DNA of 64,000 nucleotides, from contig NZ_BJXJ01000016.1 of assembly GCF_007990935.1 (NCBI RefSeq), positions 32,785-96,784 on the forward strand, written 5' to 3'. The notes under the pieces are model-generated. The model saw only the letters and a program-made list of their open reading frames with translations, ran no database searches and was not told the DNA's origin. Below, piece by piece: positions 1 through 10,244 of the stretch; the stretch's first letter is position 1; each line of letters begins with the position of its first letter. Source of the DNA: Vibrio sagamiensis NBRC 104589 (GTDB lineage Bacteria > Pseudomonadota > Gammaproteobacteria > Enterobacterales > Vibrionaceae). A program made the position numbers and the translations under genes.

Positions 1-488
1 CTGAGTTCATCTATGCTAAAACTGTTCAATATAGCGTCCCAACTAAATATATTGAGATCGAAATTACAGAAACATATGTGACTGATAATAAAGGAACTTG
101 CTTATTGGATGAGCTTTCCAAATTAGGTTATCAATTAGCGATTGATGATTTTGGCTCTGGCTATACAACTTTAACTCAATTAGTCCAGTATCCCGTACAA
201 AAGATCAAGTTTGACCGTGAGTTTCTACTGACCCTTATGAGAACAAATAACAGCCATGTTATCAAACCAATCATTGACCTGTGTCATGCTCAAAATAAGA
301 AAGTAACTGCAGAAGGAATCGAACACCCTACAATGCATCAGTGGATTTCATCTTATCAATGTGACTTTATTCAAGGATATCTATTTGGTAAACCAATGGA
401 TAAAAATCAATTAGCTATTTGGTGGCGCTCTAAGAACAGAAATGCAATTAGCACTACCTACTCTGAGGCACAATACTCGACAAGATAA
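1..488 (+). CDS. EAL-domain cyclic-di-GMP phosphodiesterase, C-terminal part
   Basis: The gene enters from the left edge of the window; the frame is open from base 3, so only the C-terminal part of the EAL domain is seen. EAL signatures are visible in order: EITET near the left edge, DDFGSGY (metal-binding aspartates), a KFDREF segment (conserved Lys and Asp) and TAEGIE (catalytic-loop glutamate). All catalytic residues of the visible half look intact, so this is probably an active phosphodiesterase hydrolysing cyclic di-GMP to pGpG. The protein ends 25-30 residues after the EAL fold, with no further domain. Sensor or GGDEF domains would lie outside the window. The internal GTG at base 78 is not the true start. 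Confidence 0.9.
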   Translation, partial: EFIYAKTVQYSVPTKYIEIEITETYVTDNKGTCLLDELSKLGYQLAIDDFGSGYTTLTQLVQYPVQKIKFDREFLLTLMRTNNSHVIKPIIDLCHAQNKKVTAEGIEHPTMHQWISSYQCDFIQGYLFGKPMDKNQLAIWWRSKNRNAISTTYSEAQYSTR

Positions 489-1058
489 CTCTGTAATGAT
501 ATCACGTCTCTATACCTTCGATATCACTACTTCAAACGACTAAGAATACCTAGTGAAAACATGTTGATTGTTATTAGTTCTAAATAAATATTGTTACGAA
601 CGCCCAGTTGTTATTTTATTTTGGTTATTTGTTAAAATATAGCATCAAAATAACATATCATTAACAAAGTAACATCTGTCATAGTTTGTTACTAATTAAG
701 ATAATTTTTTTCAACAAATTTACTAATTCAACCATATGAAAAATAAATAGAAAATATTCATTTAAATACAATAATAGAGATATATTGTTATAAATATCAC
801 TAGATATAGTTTTATTAATAGCGAGAATAGGCTAATATTTGCACTAAAGGATTTGTAAAATCATCAAATAAATGTGCTGAACTTATTTATTTCAGTGCTT
901 TAAGTCATGTTTATTGGAATACAGGGGACACTTGTAACCCATCGCCTGACTCAATTAAAAGTGATAATTATACAAATTATTTGCAAGCTATTCACCTTAA
1001 CTCTTGGATGTACTGAATAGTGACAACGGTTTAATCACACAGAGTTTAGTTAAATTTA
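489..1058. other. AT-rich intergenic region with a possible ORF remnant
   Basis: No complete gene is supported between the EAL gene and the L,D-transpeptidase gene. The first 340 bases are very AT-rich and have stops in all frames. The right half holds the start-less open stretch described separately at 832-1019. A promoter for the gene at 1059 should lie just upstream but I cannot place it securely. Confidence 0.5.
832..1019 (+). pseudogene. Start-less ORF remnant, possible small secreted or immunity-type protein tail
   Basis: Reading from just after a TAG near 830 to the TGA at about 1019 gives some 60 codons with a protein-like composition, including CAELIYFSALSHVYW, GDTCNPSPDSI and a Tyr-Leu rich end. 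There is no ATG or GTG near its beginning. The spacing of the two cysteines and the CxP segment faintly recall the small Rap1a/Tai-type immunity family, but this is a loose impression. It may be the decayed 3' end of a gene or chance. Confidence 0.2.
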
Positions 1059-1700
1059 ATGAAAAAGTTATTTTTTATTTTTGTATGGACTGCATTTTCC
1101 ATACCGATGAACACTTTTGCCAATCATTCACCTAAATCAACTAATGTCAAGTCGGCTGATCGACTTGTTGAAGAAACTTACAAAGAAGCTAACTTATCAG
1201 GTATCGTCGACTTTGAGTTATTCAAAGAGGCTTACTTGGCTTACAAAAAAACGTCAAATAGAAAGAAATCGCTTCTAACGATCATTGATTACAGTAAGCC
1301 CTCTACAGAGAAGCGGTTTTATGTGGTTGATATTTCTGAAAAAAAACTCATTTTTAATACCTATGTTTCTCATGGCGTAAATAGTGGTAAGAAAATTGCG
1401 ACGCAATTTTCTAATATCGTTAATTCGAAAAAAACTTCTTTAGGTACATTCTTAACCGATTCAACCTATTACGGTTCCAATGGATATTCGTTAAGACTTG
1501 ACGGATTGAGTAACGGTAAGAACGATAAAGCTCGCGAACGCTATATTGTTGTTCATGGTGCAGATTATGCGAATCCATCTTTTATTGAAAAGAACGGCTA
1601 CCTTGGACGTAGCTGGGGATGTCCAGCGCTACCTCAAAGCGAATCTCGCGCTATAATCGATACCATTAAAGGTGGCAGTGTCATATACGCAAGCGCTTAA
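1059..1700 (+). CDS. Secreted murein L,D-transpeptidase catalytic-domain protein
   Basis: 213 residues. An N-terminal hydrophobic signal peptide (about residues 1-21, ending near FAN) points to export. The C-terminal half has the hallmarks of the YkuD-like murein L,D-transpeptidase family: HG at 166-167 and SWGCPAL with the presumed nucleophile Cys188. Such enzymes act in the periplasm on peptidoglycan cross-links or lipoprotein attachment; members of this particular branch (YkuD_2 type) are mostly uncharacterised. The ATG at 1059 directly precedes the Lys-Lys signal sequence. It stands alone, with the tRNA-Gly gene following. Confidence 0.8.
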   Translation: MKKLFFIFVWTAFSIPMNTFANHSPKSTNVKSADRLVEETYKEANLSGIVDFELFKEAYLAYKKTSNRKKSLLTIIDYSKPSTEKRFYVVDISEKKLIFNTYVSHGVNSGKKIATQFSNIVNSKKTSLGTFLTDSTYYGSNGYSLRLDGLSNGKNDKARERYIVVHGADYANPSFIEKNGYLGRSWGCPALPQSESRAIIDTIKGGSVIYASA

Positions 1701-1945
1701 AACATAATAATTGATATACCGCGGTAGCTTAGACAGCCCTCGGCATTTACCCTCAATTTATAATGTCACTTTTTTACAACTGTATATTCGCTTGCTTGAT
1801 CAGACTTCGGCTTATCTTGCTTTCTCAGGAAGGTGTGGTTAATAGCCAATCAGTTTGGGTGATTTTTGAACATCCAGTAAATGTATGTTCAAAAAAGACT
1901 TTTCTTTTTGGAGTATTATGGCATAGTAGTCACGTCCTTTCGATG

Positions 1946-2021
<76 letters not shown>

Positions 2022-2467
2022 AACTTCTATACCGATGTCAATCCCAAAATAATTGCTTTAAAATCCGAACCATCTTTTTATCCATGTGATTTCACCGTAG
2101 GCAATGATGTCAAATATAGTGAAGAATACCACGCAAATTATCGCTAACTTCACTAATCTTATCGCTATTTGATTCATTTAAATTTATCTCTTCTTATTGA
2201 TTTACCTGAATTATACTCAATTAAATTCAAAATGCAGGATTCTTTGAGCTAACTCTCTTTCTTCTACACTCTCTTACTCTGCACAAACAGCGTAATATCC
2301 AATATGCTTAATGAAACCTATTTTATAAAATCATACGTCGCGAAACGCCATTGGCCTGACAATAGTTCATCGTTTACTGTCAGGCGGCCCTACTATTACC
2401 AAAATAATAAATAGAACTTACAACCAAGGCGATCATTTTAAATACGAGATTAATCCAATCAACCTAG
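2022..2467. other. Intergenic region between tRNA-Gly and the betaine operon end
   Basis: No gene is supported. An inverted repeat, GCCTGACA (2354-2361) against TGTCAGGC (2378-2385), lies 80-110 bases beyond the stop of choV on the minus strand. It may end the bet-cho transcript, although no clear uridine run follows it on that strand. Confidence 0.4.
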
Positions 2468-3643
2468 CTAGGCCACTTGCTTAGATTTATACTTGCCTAG
2501 TAACGCTTGATAGAGATCATTGTCATTGAGTACACCAACTAATTTATCATTTTCCACCAATAAAATCGGCAAATTGCTCCGTTGTTTCAATTCAATGGCC
2601 TCTCTCATTGTGATATCCGGACTGGCTAGCACTACTGTATTTTCATCAATAGGCTCTAATTCGCTCTTCCAATTAACCAATGATTTATCGGTATCTACCA
2701 ATGATAACCCTTTACAATGTTGTTCTACCCAAAGCTGTTTGTCATCACAGACTAGCACTCGATCTTCTTGCTGCTCAAGCTCAGACTTTACTTGCATAAG
2801 CGAACGCCCTTTAAGAATATTTAAAGGGTTAGTATGTGCGACAAAGTCAGCTACATACTGATTTTCTGGAGCTAGGATGATCTCTTCTGGTTTACCATGC
2901 TGAATCAATTGACCCGATTCCATTATTGCGATCCTATTACCTATCTTTAAAGCTTCATCTAGATCATGGCTGACAAATAGAATGGTTTTGTTTAACGTTT
3001 TTTGTAGTTGAATGAGCTCATCTTGCAATTGCGCTCGAATGAGCGGGTCAAGCGCAGAAAAAGGTTCATCCATAAGGAGAATATCGGTATCCATAACAAA
3101 TGCTCGGGCCAATCCCACCCTCTGCTGCATACCACCAGAGAGCTCGTGAGGGTATTTATTTCCCCATTCACTCAAACCGACCATATCAAGCTGCTCACGT
3201 GCCTTTCTCCGACGAATAGACTTGTCGATCCCTTTCATCTCTAGACCAAATGCGACATTATCGAGTACGGTCAACCATGGCATTAGAGCAAATTTTTGAA
3301 AAACCATTGAAACTCGGTGAGTTCTGAGGTGGCGTAATGTATGCTCACTACATCCTCCAATATCCACCATATGATCTCCGTCTTTTATTTTTAGTGACCC
3401 ACGAGAGATACGGTTTAGTCCATTAACAGCTCTCAACAAACTCGATTTTCCAGACCCTGATAGTCCCATTAAAACGCAGATCTCACCTTGCTTAATATCC
3501 AAAGAAACTTGATGTACACCAACAACTTGTTGGATTTTTTCAATGATATCTTGTCTCGAATAACCTTGATCAAGCAAAGCCAATGCTTCTTTTTGTTTGT
3601 GACCAAACACAACATCAAGTTTGCTAATAGTAATGGCATCCAT
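2468..3643 (-). CDS. choV: Choline/betaine ABC transporter ATP-binding protein (ChoV/ProV)
   Basis: 391 residues. It supplies the ATPase of a binding-protein-dependent importer for choline or glycine betaine. Walker A GLSGSGKS is at 60-67; the LSGGMQQR signature, the Walker B segment LLMDEPFSALD and a switch histidine in VSHDLDEA follow. The last 80 or so residues resemble a CBS-type module, as in ProV/OpuAA proteins, where it can sense ionic strength. It is the last gene of betB-betA-choX-choW-choV and follows choW by one base, so translation is probably coupled. The long N-terminal segment before Walker A is typical of this subfamily. The name proV is also used in vibrios. Confidence 0.92.
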   Translation of the reverse strand: MDAITISKLDVVFGHKQKEALALLDQGYSRQDIIEKIQQVVGVHQVSLDIKQGEICVLMGLSGSGKSSLLRAVNGLNRISRGSLKIKDGDHMVDIGGCSEHTLRHLRTHRVSMVFQKFALMPWLTVLDNVAFGLEMKGIDKSIRRRKAREQLDMVGLSEWGNKYPHELSGGMQQRVGLARAFVMDTDILLMDEPFSALDPLIRAQLQDELIQLQKTLNKTILFVSHDLDEALKIGNRIAIMESGQLIQHGKPEEIILAPENQYVADFVAHTNPLNILKGRSLMQVKSELEQQEDRVLVCDDKQLWVEQHCKGLSLVDTDKSLVNWKSELEPIDENTVVLASPDITMREAIELKQRSNLPILLVENDKLVGVLNDNDLYQALLGKYKSKQVA

Positions 3644-3644
3644 C

Positions 3645-4490
3645 TTACGATTCCTTCTGATTGGGAGCTTTACATAAACGGTCGAGAATAATTGCCACCA
3701 ATACTATGGCTAGTCCTGCTTCAAAACCTTGAGAGATATTTACCGTATTTAAAGCTCTAACAACCGGTTTTCCTAAGCCATCCGCACCAACTAAAGCCGC
3801 AATCACTACCATAGATAGAGACAACATAATACATTGAGTGATGCCTGCCATGATGCTGGGCATAGCGGCTGGAAGCTCAACTTTTATTAGCAGTTTCAAT
3901 CGGCTAGCACCAAAAGCCTTGCCCGCTTCAATTAACTCTTCAGGCACTTTCGTAATCCCTAAATAGGTCAATCTTATCGGCGCAGCAATAGCGAAAATAA
4001 TGGTGGAGATCAAACCTGGTACGATCCCTAAACCAAATAACACTAACGTCGGAATTAAATACACAAAAGTAGGTACTGTTTGCATCAAATCGAGAGCAGG
4101 ACGTAATAACGCATACAACCAAGGTCGATGCGCCGCTACAATTCCAATAGGAACCCCCACCAAAACAGAGAGAGTCGTCGCTGCAAACACAAGTACAAAG
4201 GTTTCAAGCATTTCCTGCCAATAACCAAGATTTAAAATGAGTAATAGTGCTAATACAATGAAAACCACTAACGAAACGCTTCGATGTAGATACCAAGCTA
4301 ATGCAGCGGTAATAACAATAGGTAACGCTGGTGGCATCCATTTAAAGGTATCAACAAAAAAGAGAATGATTGTTTCTAAGAATATTGAAATCGAATCAAA
4401 AAACCCGGAGGCATTATCTGTTAACCACTCAACACCAATTTCTAACCAATCGCCTAAAGGTAATTTATTATCTGTTACAAAGCTCACCAT
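3645..4490 (-). CDS. choW: Choline/betaine ABC transporter permease (ChoW/ProW)
   Basis: 281 residues, inner-membrane subunit. Several hydrophobic segments are visible (about residues 40-85 and from 95 to the C-terminus), with the usual permease EAA-like loop EAGKAFGAS that docks on the ATPase. The N-terminal stretch before the first membrane segment contains LGDWLEIGVEWL, a feature of ProW/OpuAB-type permeases. It sits between the binding protein (40-base gap) and the ATPase (1-base gap), fitting one transcript and one importer. Confidence 0.92.
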   Translation of the reverse strand: MVSFVTDNKLPLGDWLEIGVEWLTDNASGFFDSISIFLETIILFFVDTFKWMPPALPIVITAALAWYLHRSVSLVVFIVLALLLILNLGYWQEMLETFVLVFAATTLSVLVGVPIGIVAAHRPWLYALLRPALDLMQTVPTFVYLIPTLVLFGLGIVPGLISTIIFAIAAPIRLTYLGITKVPEELIEAGKAFGASRLKLLIKVELPAAMPSIMAGITQCIMLSLSMVVIAALVGADGLGKPVVRALNTVNISQGFEAGLAIVLVAIILDRLCKAPNQKES

Positions 4491-4530
4491 AAACTCCTTG
4501 TTATGTAAGTTTTAGTATCATGAATTACAT

Positions 4531-5466
4531 TCATACATTTGAATTCAGATAAGCTTGTAAAGCAGTTTTAGAATCTTTTCCATCGCGTGTCGTAACATTT
4601 TTTAACCATTGATTAACACTATCAGGATGCTGCTTCATCCATTTAATCGCTGCTCTTGAAGGGGTTTGATCCTGATTTAAAATGGCTTCCATTAACTCAT
4701 TTTCAATCTCTAGATTAAACTCAAGGTTTTTTAAAAGCTGTCCGATGTTTTTGCATTCATTCAAATAATTTTTTCTAACATTAGTGTATACATTTGCTCC
4801 ACCATAATTTGGACCAAAGATTTCATCTCCTCCATCAAGGTATTTCATCTCAACTTTGTCATTCATTGGATGAGGTGCCCAACCAAGAAAGACAATCCAT
4901 TTATTACGACGAGCAAAACGCGAGACCTGTGAAACCATGCCAGCTTCACTTGATTCAACCATCTTGAAGTCTTTCAGGCCAAACCTATTATTGTCAATCA
5001 TCGACTGAATTAATCGATTTCCATCATTACCTGGCTCAATACCATATATTCGACCTTGAAATTTGTCCGCGTGTTTTGCTAAATCAGCAAAACTTTTGAC
5101 TCCTGCATCATAGACATATTTAGGCACAGCAAGCGTATATTTTGCACCTTCTAGATTGGCACGAACAGTTTCAACTGCGCCTTCTTCTCGGTACTGTGCA
5201 ATATCTGCTTCCATTGTCGGCATCCAATTACCTAAGAAAACGTCGACATCACCGCTAGCCATAGCGGAAAAAGTAACAGGAACCGATAGGAGTTGTATTT
5301 TAGTTTGATAACCCAAACCATTTAATAGCTCAGTTGTTAACGCCGTTGTTGCCGTGATATCCGTCCAGCCGACATCAGAAAATCTCACAGTATCACAAGA
5401 GTTTGCATATGCAGTTGATGCTGATAGAAATGCCATAATTGTTAATAATTTCGTTCTTTTCGCCAT
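4531..5466 (-). CDS. choX: Choline/betaine ABC transporter substrate-binding protein (ChoX/ProX)
   Basis: 311 residues. A signal peptide is clear (residues 1-21, cleavage after AYA). The mature part has the OpuAC/ProX-type fold signatures VGWTDITA, FLGNWMP and IVFLGWAPHPMN; aromatic residues in such segments form the cage that holds the trimethylammonium group. Placement right after the choline-oxidation genes and before the permease and ATPase suggests choline as a main substrate, as in ChoXWV systems, though glycine betaine cannot be excluded. It would act in the periplasm. Confidence 0.9.
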   Translation of the reverse strand: MAKRTKLLTIMAFLSASTAYANSCDTVRFSDVGWTDITATTALTTELLNGLGYQTKIQLLSVPVTFSAMASGDVDVFLGNWMPTMEADIAQYREEGAVETVRANLEGAKYTLAVPKYVYDAGVKSFADLAKHADKFQGRIYGIEPGNDGNRLIQSMIDNNRFGLKDFKMVESSEAGMVSQVSRFARRNKWIVFLGWAPHPMNDKVEMKYLDGGDEIFGPNYGGANVYTNVRKNYLNECKNIGQLLKNLEFNLEIENELMEAILNQDQTPSRAAIKWMKQHPDSVNQWLKNVTTRDGKDSKTALQAYLNSNV

Positions 5467-5550
5467 GATTAATCCTTTAATATTTAGCTAAAAACCTTTC
5501 GGTGTTTACGTCAGATGTCAATTAGCCAGTTTGTTCACCATACATAGACA

Positions 5551-7257
5551 TTAGATAGATCCTTCTTCCAAAGACACCCTTTTGGGGACATTAGCCCTTT
5601 GTTTATCTTGCCAGTTAGGTGCAATCCATACTGGTTGGTTATCAGGTTCTTCCAGTTCCTTACCTAAAATCATATCTGCAACACGCTCTGCTACCATGAT
5701 GGTTGGTGCATTCAAATTACCATTAGGTATCGTTGGAAAAACAGATGCATCAACTACTCTCAAATGTTCAATCCCGCGTACTCGACATGCTTCATCGAGT
5801 ACCGCAAAAGGATCACTCGGTGCTCCCATTTTACAGCTGCATGAAGGGTGATAAGCGCTTTCTACGTTTTCTCTTACCCACTTATCAATGGCCTCATCGC
5901 TAGTGACATCAGTTCCCGGCTGAATCTCTTCACCACGAAACGCGTCCATGGCTGGTTGACTTAAAATTTCTCGAGTTAAACGAATGCAATCGCGCCAGTC
6001 CTGCTTATCTTGAGGAGTTGATAGGTAGTTGAATTCAATTTTGGGTTTATCGTTCGGGTTGGCACTCACTATCTCAACATTACCTCTACTTTGTGGCTTA
6101 TTTGGACCTACATGCACTTGAAATCCATGGCCTTCAAATGCAGCTTGACCATCATACCTCATAGCAGCAGGTAAAAAGTGATATTGAATATTAGGCCATT
6201 TTAATCCTTCTCGAGAACGAATGAACGCACAAGATTCAAAATGGTTAGTCGCCCCTAACCCTCTCCGAGTCAAGAGCCACTGAGTACCAATTATTCCTTT
6301 ACTAAGCACATCCAACTTACCATTGAGCGTGATAGGTTTCTTACAATGGAACTGAAAGTAGACTTCTAGGTGGTCTTGAAGGTTTTTTCCTACTCCTTCC
6401 AATTGGTGCTTAACTTCAATGCCGACTTTTTCAAGCACTGATTTTGGTCCAATACCAGACAATTGCAGTAATTGAACTGAGCCTATCGCACCTGCACTTG
6501 AAATCAGCTCTTTATCAGCAAAACATTGGATCAATTGGTCCGACTTTTTAAACTCAACTCCAAAAGCCTTTTTGCCTTCGATTAATATTCGCTGTACGAC
6601 AACACCTTTTAAAATAGTCAAGTTATCTCGGTCTCTAGCACGGCTTAGATAGGCATTAGAAGTGGATGATCGAACCCCGTCCTTAACCGTCATATGCATA
6701 GCACCAAAGCCTTCTTGTTGATAGCCATTGTAATCAGGTGTTTCTGGATAACCCGCCTCTTTACCAGCTTCAATAAAAGCAGAATATAAGGGGTTAAACT
6801 TCATATCATTACCGGTACATGTACCTAAAGGGCCGAGTTCTCCTCGATAGGGACTTGGCTCTCCTTGCCATGCTTCGGCTTTGCGAAAGTAAGGTAAACA
6901 CGCCTGATAATTCCATCCTTGAGCCCCATGCTCTTCCCATTGATCAAAGTCGCAAGGATGTCCACGAACATAAACCATACCATTAATTGAAGAGCTGCCA
7001 CCGAGTACTTTACCTCTTGGGCAATGAAGTTGACGCCCATTCAGTCCATGTTCAGAAACCGTCTCAAACTGCCAAGCATATTTGTTTGTGTTCATCGGAT
7101 AAGATAAAGCCGTTGGCATCTGAATAAATAAGCTTTTATCTGATCCACCCGCCTCTAATAATAAAATTTGATGTTCGCCACTTTCGCTAAGACGATCAGC
7201 TAATACACAGCCTGCCGAACCTGCGCCGATGATAATAAAATCAAACTGTCGCTGCAT
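5551..7257 (-). CDS. betA: Choline dehydrogenase
   Basis: 568 residues, close to the usual BetA length. It oxidises choline to betaine aldehyde, and can take the aldehyde further, with FAD. The dinucleotide-binding motif [12 protein letters not shown] begins at about residue 9. GMC-oxidoreductase signatures follow: [17 protein letters not shown] in the first third and a C-terminal segment with the catalytic-type histidine ([13 protein letters not shown]) and the [16 protein letters not shown] end. It lies 18 bases downstream of betB, so both enzymes are co-transcribed, followed by the choline transporter genes. The enzyme makes the osmoprotectant glycine betaine. Confidence 0.96.
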   Translation of the reverse strand: MQRQFDFIIIGAGSAGCVLADRLSESGEHQILLLEAGGSDKSLFIQMPTALSYPMNTNKYAWQFETVSEHGLNGRQLHCPRGKVLGGSSSINGMVYVRGHPCDFDQWEEHGAQGWNYQACLPYFRKAEAWQGEPSPYRGELGPLGTCTGNDMKFNPLYSAFIEAGKEAGYPETPDYNGYQQEGFGAMHMTVKDGVRSSTSNAYLSRARDRDNLTILKGVVVQRILIEGKKAFGVEFKKSDQLIQCFADKELISSAGAIGSVQLLQLSGIGPKSVLEKVGIEVKHQLEGVGKNLQDHLEVYFQFHCKKPITLNGKLDVLSKGIIGTQWLLTRRGLGATNHFESCAFIRSREGLKWPNIQYHFLPAAMRYDGQAAFEGHGFQVHVGPNKPQSRGNVEIVSANPNDKPKIEFNYLSTPQDKQDWRDCIRLTREILSQPAMDAFRGEEIQPGTDVTSDEAIDKWVRENVESAYHPSCSCKMGAPSDPFAVLDEACRVRGIEHLRVVDASVFPTIPNGNLNAPTIMVAERVADMILGKELEEPDNQPVWIAPNWQDKQRANVPKRVSLEEGSI

Positions 7258-7275
7258 GCTACTTCTCCTTTGCTT

Positions 7276-8736
7276 TTAATGGTAAGGGCTTTCGAATGTG
7301 TCTAAATTCACCAGAATACTTTTGGTTTGTGTGTAATGATTCAACGTCTCAATGCCATTTTCACGACCTATTCCCGAATTCTTATAACCTCCAACAGGCA
7401 TTTGAGCAGGAGAATCCCCCCAAGTATTCACCCAGCATATTCCTGCTTCCATTTTATGAACGACTCGATGCGCTCTAGCTAGGTTTTGTGTAAATACCCC
7501 AGCGGCAAGGCCATAGCGAGTATCATTTGCACGCTCGATCACTTCATCTTCAGTTGAAAATTTTAGAACTGACATAACTGGACCAAAAATTTCTTGTTGG
7601 ACATGAGGCATCGTATCTTCACAATCAATAAAAATAGTCGGCCTGACGAAGCTCCCTTTAGATAATCCATTTTCCGTTACTTTGTTGCCGCCTGTCAGCA
7701 ATGTAGCTCCACTTACTAACGCTTGTTCTATACTTGCAAGTACCTTGGCTTCATGTTGGTTTGAAATAAGTGCACCAATTTGAGTTCGCTCATCTAACGG
7801 ATCGCCAACCACTAATTGTTCAGTTCGATATTTAAGTTGGTTAACTACATGGTCATAAACTGATTCCTGAACGAAGACTCGGGTACCATGCGTACACACT
7901 TCTCCTTGAGTGTAAAAATTAGCGACCATCGCTGCCGATACAGCACTGTCTAAATCTGCGTCATCAAAAATGACTAAAGGAGATTTACCACCAAGTTCCA
8001 TCGTGACCTGCTTGAGTGTGCTTGCACTGTCTTTCATCACAGCTTGACCAGTGCTTGACTCTCCAGTAAAAGATACCTTAGCTATGTCTGGATGTGCGGT
8101 CAGCATTTGTCCAACTTTACAGTCACCTTGTAATACATTGAAAACACCATCGGGGACACCTGCTTGCGTATAGATCTCCGCCAGCGATAATGCTGAAAGT
8201 GGTGTTTCTTCAGAGGGTTTGAATATCATTACATTCCCAGCAGCCAACGCTGGAGCTGATTTCCACATCGCGATTTGAATTGGATAATTCCAAGCACCAA
8301 TACCTGCACATATTCCTAAAGGCTCCCTGCGAGTATAAAAAAACTGAGATTGGCCCAAAGGCTGTTGTTCACCCTGCATAGCTGGTGCTAACCCAGCGAA
8401 ATATTCGATCACATCAGCACCTGTTGCGATATCAACAACCCGAGCTTCTTGTATTGGCTTACCTGTGTCGGCAACTTCAAGCAAGGCTAACTGATCATTT
8501 TTATCACGCAATAATTCAGCGGCTTTTAATAAAATCCGACTCCGCTCTGTGGCAGTCATCGAAGACCACACTGCAAAGCCAGATTTTGCTGATTCAATGG
8601 CAATAGATAAGTCTTTTTGACTGGCTTGCTTAATCTTCGCTATTGGCTCGCCATTAGCGGGATTATAACTAGTAAAATACTCCTCGGAGAATCCGCAATA
8701 GTGCTGACCATGTATATAGTGTGCTTTAATATCCAT
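7276..8736 (-). CDS. betB: Betaine-aldehyde dehydrogenase
   Basis: 486 residues, in the usual range for BetB. It oxidises betaine aldehyde to glycine betaine with NAD(P)+. The aldehyde dehydrogenase landmarks are present: GAWNYPIQ, the glutamate in MELGGKSP (Glu247) and the catalytic cysteine in GEVCTHG (Cys281), plus [20 protein letters not shown] near the C-terminus. An AGGAA ribosome-binding site precedes the ATG. In other vibrios betI, the choline-sensing TetR repressor, lies just upstream in this operon; here betB is the first gene and only AT-rich non-coding DNA precedes it. Confidence 0.96.
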   Translation of the reverse strand: MDIKAHYIHGQHYCGFSEEYFTSYNPANGEPIAKIKQASQKDLSIAIESAKSGFAVWSSMTATERSRILLKAAELLRDKNDQLALLEVADTGKPIQEARVVDIATGADVIEYFAGLAPAMQGEQQPLGQSQFFYTRREPLGICAGIGAWNYPIQIAMWKSAPALAAGNVMIFKPSEETPLSALSLAEIYTQAGVPDGVFNVLQGDCKVGQMLTAHPDIAKVSFTGESSTGQAVMKDSASTLKQVTMELGGKSPLVIFDDADLDSAVSAAMVANFYTQGEVCTHGTRVFVQESVYDHVVNQLKYRTEQLVVGDPLDERTQIGALISNQHEAKVLASIEQALVSGATLLTGGNKVTENGLSKGSFVRPTIFIDCEDTMPHVQQEIFGPVMSVLKFSTEDEVIERANDTRYGLAAGVFTQNLARAHRVVHKMEAGICWVNTWGDSPAQMPVGGYKNSGIGRENGIETLNHYTQTKSILVNLDTFESPYH

Positions 8737-9682
8737 TTTAATTTTTATTCCTATTTCAATTTTTATTTTCAGCGCTCTAAAAAATTAATACGCATGTTAA
8801 ACAGGCCAGGGTAAAATAATTAACATGACCAAACATTTATTTCAACTCTATTTAAAACCAAATTCACATACTTAAATTTCACCCAACATTATAATATAGA
8901 GTATAAATTACAAACCGCAAATAAAATAAGTAAAAACTATAAAAAACTTAACCTCAACAAACTACAGTTTTAAAGTTAAATAGAAAAAACAAAATACATT
9001 TGTATTACAAGGATATTAAAATACATAAAAGTCAACTTTGCACATTTCAAAGCAATAGATTTAATTCATAATTTTATCGGTAAGAATATCACACTAACAC
9101 CTATAGTTTGAGGATTTACATCTATTCTTAAACTGAAATATTAAACCTACTTTTTAAAGGGTTAGAAAAAAGAGAAAAATCAAAAGCACATGAGTCCTAC
9201 ATTTAAAAGAAGTAGTATATCGACCAATAATTAAAATTAACTCACTGCCTAACTTTAAATAACTTCATTTAAATGAGCATAGATAAAATAAATACATCCA
9301 AATTTTGAACAATAGCTTTTTACTGTTAAGTAAACAATAAATATAATCCAGATCTATTAATAATAGAAACCTAAGGCAACAATAAAAAGCATAATTATAT
9401 AATTAAGTAGTTAGTTATATAAAATACCTTAATTTAAAAACAATTAACTAAAAAAGCTCATTAAAATTGTAATAAAAGGTAAATAATTACGCTATTACTC
9501 TTTATTATGCGACTGGTTACTGCAAAATAAGCGCTGAATTAGACATTAAAAAAAAAGTGTGTAAATCTTGTTTTATTATTTATATCAATTAAATATTATA
9601 AAATAGTGTTTAAAAGCTATATGGCATTAATTCATTATTTATTCTTTTTGTAGCCGGCCTTACAAGGCTTTGTCACAAGTCA
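8737..9682. other. AT-rich gene-free stretch upstream of betB
   Basis: About 950 bases with long A/T runs and frequent stops in all frames; no gene is supported. The promoter of the bet-cho operon should lie near 8737-8950. Long AT-rich stretches like this are common binding regions for H-NS-type silencers, which is an inference here. The right end may hold a small RNA gene (see 9640-9728). Confidence 0.55.
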
Positions 9683-9728
9683 CCTAGTAGCACTTTTCCT
9701 TGCCATCTCCGCTACTAGGTTTTTTTTT
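9640..9728 (+). ncRNA. Candidate small RNA ending in a strong plus-strand terminator
   Basis: A textbook intrinsic terminator at 9683-9728 points along the plus strand, yet no plus-strand gene lies within about 900 bases upstream. The segment before it includes the short palindrome GCCTTACAAGGC (9657-9668), and the terminator loop is pyrimidine-rich (TTTTCCTT and ATCTCC), a type of sequence able to pair with ribosome-binding sites. The 5' end is not established. Alternative: read-through protection for the minus-strand parvulin gene. Confidence 0.3.
9683..9728 (+). terminator. Intrinsic terminator, plus strand
   Basis: CCTAGTAGC (9683-9691) pairs perfectly with GCTACTAGG (9711-9719) and is followed by nine T residues. 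On the minus strand the stem lacks a T-run, so it works for plus-strand transcripts. Confidence 0.8.
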
Positions 9729-9740
9729 CTGATTTAATGT

Positions 9741-10019
9741 CTAAGTTCTATAAAGAACCTTAACAACATGCCAGCCAAACTTTGTTTTCACTAAATGTGG
9801 CGTTAGAACCTCACCTTGAAAACAAATTTTATCGAATTGCGGCACCATTTGGCCTCGACGGAACTCACCTAAGTCACCGCCTTTTTTACCAGATGGGCAA
9901 GTCGAATATTTTTTAGCCAGAGTTTGAAATTTCGCGCCTTTTTTAAGTTGCTTAATGATGTCTTCTGCTTGTTCTTTATGCTTCACCAGAATATGAAGTG
10001 CATGTGCTGTGTTGGCCAT
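9741..10019 (-). CDS. ppiC: Parvulin-type peptidyl-prolyl cis-trans isomerase
   Basis: 92 residues, the size of the single-domain E. coli PpiC. Parvulins catalyse cis-trans isomerisation of prolyl peptide bonds; this one has no signal peptide and should be cytoplasmic. Parvulin signatures are visible: AxHILVK at the N-terminus, the [23 protein letters not shown] block and the closing [10 protein letters not shown]. It stands alone on the minus strand between the bet and hut clusters, with its own upstream region. Confidence 0.92.
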   Translation of the reverse strand: MANTAHALHILVKHKEQAEDIIKQLKKGAKFQTLAKKYSTCPSGKKGGDLGEFRRGQMVPQFDKICFQGEVLTPHLVKTKFGWHVVKVLYRT

Positions 10020-10106
10020 GATTTATCTCTTGCTTGGTTATATAAGTGCAAGTGTACCGAAATCACCAGATATCGCCAATCTTCGGGTATACGGAGTTTA
10101 AAACGC

Positions 10107-10145
10107 AGATAGCCTCAAGTGACTTACTATAACTTAAGGCTATCT
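10107..10145 (-). terminator. Long hairpin downstream of hutXZ
   Basis: AGATAGCCTCAAGT (10107-10120) pairs with ACTTAAGGCTATCT (10132-10145) with one mismatch, giving a 14-bp stem. On the minus strand it is followed by GCGTTTTAA. It lies about 100 bases beyond the hutZ stop, so it is a plausible end of the hutXZ transcript. Confidence 0.5.
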
Positions 10146-10244
10146 TTATTCCATATAAGCTTTTCCATGCAAGCTCAAGATACTTGGGTATAGTGTGACT
10201 TGAACAGCTAGCTAATTAGATAGGTAAACATTATGTGAGCACTG

